A program made the position numbers and the translations under genes. Below, piece by piece: positions 6,049-10,900 of a stretch of 10,900 nucleotides of DNA; within the stretch, counting starts at the first letter, position 1, and every line of letters begins with the position of its first letter. Source of the DNA: CAZAYB01 sp964489215 (GTDB lineage Bacteria > Planctomycetota > Phycisphaerae > Sedimentisphaerales > Anaerohalosphaeraceae); the NCBI GenBank assembly GCA_964489215.1, contig CAZAYB010000103.1:1-10900 (forward strand), given 5' to 3'. The notes under the pieces are model-generated. The model was not told the origin of the DNA, did not search any database, and saw only the letters and a list, made by a program, of their open reading frames with translations.

Positions 6049-8082
6049 TTATTCGTTTTCCGCTTCCTGCTGCTTTTTATTCTGCTCGACTATTTGCTGT
6101 TGAACATTTGAAGGTACCGGTTCATAATGACTTAATTCCATGGAATAACTTCCCTGACCTCCGGTTACACTTTTTAGCTGGCTGTTATATTGGGTTACTT
6201 CTGAAAGTGGAACCTGGGCCTTGATAGTTACAAGATTCCCGGGAAGCATGTCCTGGCCGGCTATTCTGCCGCGTCTTGATGCCAGGTCTCCTGTTATATC
6301 ACCCATGAAGTCAGCAGGGACGGTAATTTCCATATTCACAATAGGTTCAAGCAAAGAAGGCTTCGCTTTTTGTACAGCATCAATAAAGGCTCCCTTACCA
6401 GCTGCTCTGAAAGCGACTTCCTTTGAGTCTACCGGATGGTGCTTGCCGTCATATACCGATACCTTAATATCCTGCATCGGAAATCCCGCTACAACACCGG
6501 TTTCCATCACATCATTTATTCCCTTGAGAATTGCAGGTTCATATTGACCTGGTATCGAGCCTCCGAAAATATCCCAGCTGTATTCCAAAGGCGGATCGTT
6601 GTCACGTTCAGAAGGTTCGATTCGAAGATACACTTCGCCAAACTGACCAGCACCGCCGGTCTGCTTTTTATGGCGGTAATGACCTTCGCCCTTGCCGGTA
6701 ATTGTTTCTCTGTATGGAATTTTAGGTGGTTTGGTATTGACCGAAACTTTGTATTTGTTTTCCATCTTTGATAGCATAACTCTAAGGTGCAGATCTCCGA
6801 GGCCGTTTATTACTAATTCTCTTGTTTGGGGATCACGAGTTATCTGGAAGCACTTGTCTTCATCGGTAAGTTTGTCGAGAGCAGCACTTATTTTATTTTC
6901 ATCTCCGCGGGAAGCGGGCTCAAGTGCCAGTGAGAACATAGGTTTTGGGAACTGCGGCATCCTGAACTTGCCTGAGAAATCACCTTCATGAACCAGGTCG
7001 CCAACATGAAGCTCATCAATCTTTGAAAGTGTTACAATGTCGCCGGCAACGCCTTCTTCTATTTCATTAGTTTCTGCACCCTGCATACGAATGGGACTGC
7101 CGACTCTAATCGGTTTCTTTTCATCTTCACGAATTAGAGAGGTATTCGAGGTGAGTTTACCGCTGTATACTTTTATAGTAGCGTATTTCATGTTTGATCG
7201 GGAATCAAAACCAACTCTGAAAACCAGTCCCGCAAAAGGACCATCCGATTTAGGTTCTATTTCTTTTTCTTCTTCACCATCTAAAAGAATACCTTTAACT
7301 TTGTCAGGACCCGGAGCACAGTTGGTAATTACATCGAGAAGTTCCGTTATGCCGACTTCATTTTTAGAATCTGTAAATACAATCGGTATAATAGTCCCAG
7401 CTAACATTGCCTTTCCGAAAACCTGTGCTATTTTGTCCTTACTTACTTCTTCACCGCCGAGATAGGCTTCCATGAGCTGGTCATCCGCTTCTATGACGCT
7501 TTCGATAAGTTCGGTATGGGCATCTGCTGCGGAACCGAAAGCGGTATCGCCTGACTCATTATTTATACAGTCAACAACTGATTTGAAATCTGAGGAGGGG
7601 AGGTTTACAGGTCTGCATGAACTGCCGAAAGTTTCCTGGATACCGCTTAAAAGATCATCCCATTGAACATTATCTGAATCTATCTTGTTAATGACAAGTA
7701 TCCTCGCTTTGTTGAGATTTGTCGAGGAAGCAAACATTTTGCGTGTATTAACCTCGATACCAGCGGCAGCGCTTATCACTACTGCAGATATTTCAACGGC
7801 CGGTATGCATTGTAATGCTCCTCCCATAAAGTCGGGATAGCCCGGTGTATCCAGTAGATTTATGTGTTTGCCGTTGTGATTGGTAAAAAGAACGCTTGAC
7901 TGGATACTGTTTTTTCGCTGCTTTTCCTCTTCATCATAATCTGATACGGTTGTTCCTTCGTCAATGTCTCCTAACCTGTTGGTCACACCTGTCTTATGCA
8001 GGATCGCTTCAGCAAGGCTGCTTTTTCCGCAACCGCCGTGTCCAAGTAGTACAACATTGCGAATATCTTCTGTCTTAGGCAC
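6049..8082 (-). CDS. Elongation factor G-like translational GTPase (fusA2/TM_1651-type), 677 aa
   Basis: This is a paralogue of EF-G with all five EF-G domains. The GTPase domain shows G1 GHGGCGKSS (residues 14-22), G3 DTPGYPDF (78-85) and G4 NKID (132-135). Domain II is at about 281-372, III at 376-450, IV at 451-573 with KKQTGGAGQFG, and V at 574-660 with DITGDLASRRGRI. Several features mark the EF-G-like subfamily, of which Thermus EF-G-2 is a studied member. Canonical EF-G has AHIDAGKTT in G1, ERGITI in switch I, and a catalytic histidine in DTPGH. Here G1 is glycine-rich, switch I reads QRKNSI, and tyrosine (Y82) replaces the histidine. The C-terminal tail is rich in Gln, Glu and Lys. 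The start is GTG 8082, chosen because GGAGGT lies seven bases upstream and the GxxGxGK loop is close to the N-terminus. It probably binds the ribosome and GTP; its exact role is not established in this family. A housekeeping EF-G should exist elsewhere. Confidence 0.92.
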   Translation of the reverse strand: MPKTEDIRNVVLLGHGGCGKSSLAEAILHKTGVTNRLGDIDEGTTVSDYDEEEKQRKNSIQSSVLFTNHNGKHINLLDTPGYPDFMGGALQCIPAVEISAVVISAAAGIEVNTRKMFASSTNLNKARILVINKIDSDNVQWDDLLSGIQETFGSSCRPVNLPSSDFKSVVDCINNESGDTAFGSAADAHTELIESVIEADDQLMEAYLGGEEVSKDKIAQVFGKAMLAGTIIPIVFTDSKNEVGITELLDVITNCAPGPDKVKGILLDGEEEKEIEPKSDGPFAGLVFRVGFDSRSNMKYATIKVYSGKLTSNTSLIREDEKKPIRVGSPIRMQGAETNEIEEGVAGDIVTLSKIDELHVGDLVHEGDFSGKFRMPQFPKPMFSLALEPASRGDENKISAALDKLTDEDKCFQITRDPQTRELVINGLGDLHLRVMLSKMENKYKVSVNTKPPKIPYRETITGKGEGHYRHKKQTGGAGQFGEVYLRIEPSERDNDPPLEYSWDIFGGSIPGQYEPAILKGINDVMETGVVAGFPMQDIKVSVYDGKHHPVDSKEVAFRAAGKGAFIDAVQKAKPSLLEPIVNMEITVPADFMGDITGDLASRRGRIAGQDMLPGNLVTIKAQVPLSEVTQYNSQLKSVTGGQGSYSMELSHYEPVPSNVQQQIVEQNKKQQEAENE

Positions 8083-8088
8083 TGTAAG

Positions 8089-8094
8089 ACCTCC
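8089..8094 (-). promoter_or_regulatory. Strong ribosome-binding site of the EF-G-like gene
   Basis: GGAGGT on the minus strand lies seven bases before a GTG codon. It decides the GTG start at 8082 over other candidates and is much stronger than the site of either kinase gene, which suggests efficient translation of this protein. Confidence 0.85.
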
Positions 8095-8103
8095 ATTGAA
8101 TTA

Positions 8104-8135
8104 AAGTAATACTTGCTTAACCATGCAAAACATGG
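8104..8135 (-). promoter_or_regulatory. Two small inverted repeats in the EF-G-like gene leader
   Basis: AAGTA-A-TACTT (8104-8114) and CCATG-CAAAA-CATGG (8121-8135) are both perfect inverted repeats. They lie between the predicted -10 (8137-8142) and the ribosome-binding site. They could be an operator at the transcription start or small leader hairpins. No regulator is known, and five-base arms can arise by chance. Confidence 0.3.
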
Positions 8136-8136
8136 A

Positions 8137-8165
8137 ATACTACTTGATTTTTGTGTCTGAGGCAA
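8137..8165 (-). promoter_or_regulatory. Possible promoter of the EF-G-like gene
   Basis: TTGCCT (8160-8165) and TAGTAT (8137-8142) on the minus strand are separated by exactly 17 bases. Each matches its consensus at four of six positions. The predicted leader is about 45 bases and contains the strong GGAGGT. An alternative perfect TTGACA lies further upstream near 8284-8289 but lacks a good -10. Confidence 0.35.
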
Positions 8166-8271
8166 GAAAAAAGTTTTTTAGAAAAATATAGGGATGAAAT
8201 CAAAACTCAAGGGCAAAAAAAGACCTTTTAACCTTTTATCTGTGACAATTTCAGAAATGGATAAAGTATTA

Positions 8272-8568
8272 TTACATAAAAATGTCAATTATCAAACCGA
8301 GGGGTTTACTGTCCAATTCGAAGTATTTAGCCAGTTTTTTCAAAAATCGGGAAGTTTGCTTTATTTTACCTGCCAGTAAATCTTCAATAAGATGTTCAAG
8401 CGATGTTTCAGGTAATTTAGCTTCTTTATGTCGCCTTTTTTCCGAAACACTCTTTTTATCATTTGTCTTTTGTCTTTTTGCTGTATTGCCACTCCCCAGA
8501 TTGGAAACGGAGTATTGTTCGCTGAGGATTTTGGTATCAATAACAGTGCAGTTTACTTTTTTTATCAT
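8272..8568 (-). CDS. Small lysine-rich protein, 98 aa, function unknown; tail slightly like an HTH domain
   Basis: I do not recognise this protein. It is hydrophilic and has no membrane segment or signal peptide. Residues about 30-50 are a run of Lys, Arg, Asn and Asp that looks disordered. The last 45 residues look helical. The stretch LLAGKIKQ, then RFLKKLAKYFELD, recalls the second half of an Xre/Cro-type helix-turn-helix (I..GK.....L.KLA..L.V), but the first helices are not evident. An in-frame stop nine bases before ATG 8568 fixes this as the longest form; no good ribosome-binding site is visible. A minus-strand promoter-like pair (8638-8666) supports transcription on this strand. It lies 189 bases upstream of the EF-G-like start, in the same direction. 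The plus-strand frames over it are phenylalanine-rich, as expected for shadows of a lysine-rich gene. Confidence 0.45.
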   Translation of the reverse strand: MIKKVNCTVIDTKILSEQYSVSNLGSGNTAKRQKTNDKKSVSEKRRHKEAKLPETSLEHLIEDLLAGKIKQTSRFLKKLAKYFELDSKPLGLIIDIFM

Positions 8569-8637
8569 AAATATATCTTATTAAAAAATTTACGTTATAG
8601 AGAGGTCCGAATTTCTTTTCAATTTGCACAGCTGGTT

Positions 8638-8666
8638 ATAATTATCTTGTCGAAAGAAGCTGTCAA
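8638..8666 (-). promoter_or_regulatory. Possible promoter of the 98-aa small gene
   Basis: On the minus strand a perfect TTGACA (8661-8666) and AATTAT (8638-8643, four of six matches to TATAAT) are spaced by 17 bases. They would give a leader of about 60 bases before ATG 8568. Confidence 0.35.
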
Positions 8667-8749
8667 ACCTTTAGTAAAACCTTGCCATGAAATAATTGAA
8701 TTTGGTCTTAAACAGAAGGTTATCGGGCAAGAGAGCTTATTTTTTACTT

Positions 8750-8782
8750 AAAAAACGCATTTACTGATAAAAAAACGCATTT
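8750..8782 (+). repeat. Direct repeat AAAAAACGCATTT, two copies 20 bases apart
   Basis: The 13-base unit occurs exactly at 8750-8762 and 8770-8782. The start-to-start distance is 20 bases, about two turns of the DNA helix, so both copies face the same side. ACT precedes both A runs, and the sequence between the units is seven bases. This looks like a tandem site for a DNA-binding protein upstream of the hybrid kinase gene. Confidence 0.6.
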
Positions 8783-8797
8783 TAACTCTTTTTGTAA

Positions 8798-8810
8798 GTT
8801 GAATATCAAC
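8798..8810. repeat. Palindrome GTTGA-ATA-TCAAC
   Basis: Perfect five-base arms surround a three-base centre. It lies 16 bases after the second direct repeat and upstream of the hybrid kinase, so it is a possible operator. Confidence 0.35.
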
Positions 8811-8838
8811 GCCTGCTATTACCGGGCCGATATAAATA

Positions 8839-8852
8839 TGACTCCCGAGTCA
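8839..8852. repeat. Palindrome TGACTC-CC-GAGTCA
   Basis: Perfect six-base arms surround a CC centre. The palindrome ends four bases before the weak -35 element at 8856 and overlaps the alternative ATG at 8838. A dimeric regulator or a tight RNA hairpin are both possible. Confidence 0.45.
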
Positions 8853-8855
8853 ATA

Positions 8856-8882
8856 TTGAGTACCTTTTTAGTCCTTTATAAA
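8856..8882 (+). promoter_or_regulatory. Weak possible promoter of the hybrid kinase
   Basis: TTGAGT (8856-8861) and TATAAA (8877-8882) are separated by 15 bases, shorter than ideal; ATAAAT one base on gives 16. Transcription would start about ten bases before ATG 8901, giving a nearly leaderless message, which fits the lack of a ribosome-binding site there. Confidence 0.25.
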
Positions 8883-8900
8883 TACAGTGTGTTAAGTAAA

Positions 8901-10900
8901 ATGAGAATAAAAACAAAAATCTTAATAGCATCTTTTTGCTTTTTGGTATTTTATTATCCTTCAAATATTTTTTGGGGGTTTTGTTTTGGTGAACCAATTA
9001 AAAGCTCAAATTCATCCAGTATAGTGGTTTCCGCTGATGAGGAAACTGTCAAGAAGCAGGTAATCAAATCATCTAATAAGTCTGAATCAATCAATCGGCA
9101 ATACAGCATACAGGGCAAAAGAGTGCCCCCGCCCAAAACCAAAGACTCCGACTCTTTATTTATCAGCGTAGATGACCCATGGCATATTCGTTTTGGAACC
9201 GCTTTCTGGGTGACTGTTGTTATGCTGATTGAAATGGTTTTGGCTTGTCTATGGTTATTTGGCAAGACAAAGAAGCTCAATAAAGCCCTTGAAGTTATCC
9301 AGGAGGCTCACGACAGTCTTGATCAGCGGGTAAAGGAAAAGACAGAGGAGCTTCGAGAGTTAAATAATGTGCTTTCAAATGAAAATTCCGAAAGAAAAAA
9401 GAGCCAGGCAAAGCTTAAGGAAGCTTTGATGCAATCGGAAAAATTAGCACAGGAAGCTGGCAGGGCAAATAAATTTAAAAGTGAGTTTTTAGCAAATATG
9501 AGCCATGAGATAAGAACTCCGATGAATGCCATCATTGGTTTTAGTGATCTTGTTTCCAGATATTCACTTACTGATGAACAGCGTCATTATGTTGAATTAA
9601 TTAAGGAAAGCAGCAAATCTCTCTTACAGATAATCAATGATATTCTCGACTTTTCTAAGATAGAAGCTGGTAAGATGTCGGTAGAAATTATCGAAACTTC
9701 ACTTGGACAGTTGCTGTTCAATGTGAAATGTCTTATGCTTCCCCTCGCACAGCGAAAAGGTATCGAATTCAAGGTTATACATGAAGGCTTACTTCCTGAA
9801 CGTATGATGACCGATACCCTAAGAGTTCGCCAATGTCTGATAAACCTTGTTAATAATGCCATTAAATTTACAGATAAAGGCCATGTCCATCTTAAAGTGT
9901 CATTGATAAACCAAAATGAGTCTCCTCAGATTAGTTTTGATATCGAGGATACGGGGATAGGAATTTCTCAGGAAAAACAAAAGGCTATATTTGATTCATT
10001 TACTCAGGCCGACGGCAGTACATCTCGTTTGTTTGGAGGTACCGGACTTGGGCTTAGTATAAGTAAGCACCTTTCTGAACTGCTTGGCGGAGAGCTTTAT
10101 ATAAAAAGCCGGGAAGGTGAAGGTTCTGCTTTTAGCTTGATACTGCCTGTAAAAATGAATCTGGATGATCAGGCACTGCTCGACCATGACCAAATCTATG
10201 AATCAGTAATTGAGGATAACGAGCCGCTGGAAATTAAACATTTAACTGGCAAGGCCCTTGTTGCTGAAGACGCTGTTGCAAATCAGATACTTATCAGAAG
10301 CATACTCGAGGAAATAGGACTGGATGTTACGATTGTTGCAGATGGAAAATATGCTGTTGAAAAAGCCTCTGAGGAAAAATTCGATATAGTTTTCATGGAT
10401 ATACAGATGCCGAGAATGGATGGTTATCAGGCTGCAGGCATTCTTCGTGAAAAGGGTCTTGATGTGCCGATAATTGCACTTACCGCTCATGCCATTAAAG
10501 GTGATCGTGAAAAATGTATTAATGCAGGATGTGACGATTATGTAACCAAGCCGATAGATAACGATCAGTTAATAAAAGTTATTGAAAAATACTTAAACAG
10601 AAATAACCAGGCCCAGGATTGCGAACAAACTAAAGAGCTTCAATCCCATGATGGAAATGCTGGCCCGGACGAGGAACTTGAGCAGAGCAAAGGTCCCTGG
10701 CCTGATATTATTCAAGGATCTCTTGTTGACATTAATTTTGCTTTTCGCTGCTGTGGTAATGAAGAAACGATTGAACGGATAGCGACTGCAATAATTAATG
10801 AGGGACCTGAGACTCTAAGGCTCTTAAGCCAGGCTTTGAAAGAAAAGGACAGTAAAAATGCCGTTCTTTACTCTCATCGCCTAAAAGGCATTACACTTAA
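8901..10900 (+). CDS. Membrane-bound hybrid histidine kinase (HisKA-HATPase-REC-HPt), 3' end outside window
   Basis: This is a phosphorelay kinase of BarA/ArcB-like layout; 666 residues are visible and no stop is reached. A hydrophobic segment at about residues 6-28 and a second at about 100-121 flank a short, polar, probably periplasmic part (about 30-98) with no recognised sensor fold. A charged coiled coil follows (about 122-192). HisKA has NMSHEIRTPMNAI with phospho-acceptor H202. HATPase shows the N-box (N315, N319), G1 DTGIGI (D350, G352, G354), the F-box FDSFTQAD and G2 GGTGLGLSI (379-387). The receiver (about 450-566) has acidic pair E456/D457, phospho-acceptor D500, T528 and K550. 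After a polar linker an HPt domain begins (about 606), with its phospho-histidine H659 in SHRLKG just before the window ends. ATG 8901 is preferred because a signal-anchor-like stretch follows at once. In-frame ATG 8838 and GTG 8889 are alternatives; none has a clear ribosome-binding site. Confidence 0.93.
   Translation, partial: MRIKTKILIASFCFLVFYYPSNIFWGFCFGEPIKSSNSSSIVVSADEETVKKQVIKSSNKSESINRQYSIQGKRVPPPKTKDSDSLFISVDDPWHIRFGTAFWVTVVMLIEMVLACLWLFGKTKKLNKALEVIQEAHDSLDQRVKEKTEELRELNNVLSNENSERKKSQAKLKEALMQSEKLAQEAGRANKFKSEFLANMSHEIRTPMNAIIGFSDLVSRYSLTDEQRHYVELIKESSKSLLQIINDILDFSKIEAGKMSVEIIETSLGQLLFNVKCLMLPLAQRKGIEFKVIHEGLLPERMMTDTLRVRQCLINLVNNAIKFTDKGHVHLKVSLINQNESPQISFDIEDTGIGISQEKQKAIFDSFTQADGSTSRLFGGTGLGLSISKHLSELLGGELYIKSREGEGSAFSLILPVKMNLDDQALLDHDQIYESVIEDNEPLEIKHLTGKALVAEDAVANQILIRSILEEIGLDVTIVADGKYAVEKASEEKFDIVFMDIQMPRMDGYQAAGILREKGLDVPIIALTAHAIKGDREKCINAGCDDYVTKPIDNDQLIKVIEKYLNRNNQAQDCEQTKELQSHDGNAGPDEELEQSKGPWPDIIQGSLVDINFAFRCCGNEETIERIATAIINEGPETLRLLSQALKEKDSKNAVLYSHRLKGITL

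Larger units (their letters stand above)
8569..8900. promoter_or_regulatory. Divergent intergenic control region before the hybrid kinase
   Basis: This stretch between the minus-strand small gene and the plus-strand hybrid kinase has no convincing gene. It holds a minus-strand promoter candidate (8638-8666), a 13-base direct repeat (8750-8782), two palindromes (8798-8810 and 8839-8852) and a weak plus-strand promoter (8856-8882). The hybrid kinase frame is open back to 8712, so part of this could be coding if translation starts at ATG 8838. Confidence 0.5.

Noticed and set aside
7037..7465. 142-codon plus-strand frame over the EF-G-like gene
   Set aside because: It is fully antisense to a gene with clear conserved motifs, and its composition (Ser, Pro, Leu) is that of a shadow frame.
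8223..8238. Tandem ACCTTTTA repeat followed on the minus strand by a T run, as a terminator for the small gene
   Set aside because: It is a direct repeat and does not form a stable GC-containing stem; only a short AAAAG/CTTTT pairing is possible.
8428..8751. Plus-strand 107-codon frame with a signal-peptide-like start
   Set aside because: Its first half is the complement of the lysine-rich minus-strand frame, which explains the Phe/Leu/Ile-rich start. It has no ribosome-binding site.
1..10900. CRISPR array, transposon, or phage/defence island
   Set aside because: No regularly spaced repeats, transposase, integrase, nuclease or defence-type domains were seen; the coding content is envelope, translation and signalling genes.

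Overview
The window is chromosomal DNA of a Gram-negative (diderm, LPS-making) bacterium of moderately low GC, by eye about 40%. Gene content and style suggest Planctomycetota, perhaps Phycisphaerae/Sedimentisphaerales: a kdsC-lptC pair with an oversized LptC, an EF-G-like GTPase of the fusA2/TM_1651 type, large PAS and hybrid histidine kinases, and weak or absent Shine-Dalgarno sites on several genes. The lineage is an inference and was not tested by any search.

Layout. (1) Bases 1-3377, plus strand: the 3' end of kdsC (Kdo-8-phosphate phosphatase) overlaps by one base (TAATG) a 1018-residue membrane-anchored LptC/OstA-type protein. This is an LPS synthesis and export operon that ends here. 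(2) Bases 3399-5699, minus strand: a soluble histidine kinase with four PAS-like domains, convergent with the lptC-like gene and 21 bases from it. (3) Bases 5700-6048: intergenic, with a good rho-independent terminator for the next gene, a possible promoter for the kinase, and a possible 43-codon ORF on the plus strand. (4) Bases 6049-8082, minus strand: an EF-G-like translational GTPase starting at GTG behind a strong GGAGGT site. (5) Bases 8083-8900: a 98-codon lysine-rich small gene on the minus strand with a plausible promoter, then a region with a spaced direct repeat and two small palindromes. (6) Bases 8901-10900, plus strand: a membrane-bound hybrid histidine kinase (HisKA, HATPase, receiver, start of HPt) that runs off the end of the window.

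How the genes work together. Only kdsC and the lptC-like gene clearly share a pathway, which is Kdo supply and transport of LPS to the outer membrane. The two kinases lie on either side of the EF-G-like gene and have no response-regulator gene in the window. The first must phosphorylate a regulator encoded elsewhere. The second carries its own receiver and HPt and probably feeds a separate regulator. I saw no CRISPR array, transposase, rRNA or intact tRNA. The strongest unusual signals are the giant LptC-like protein with tandem OstA-type repeats, and the unexplained control region and small gene at 8083-8900.
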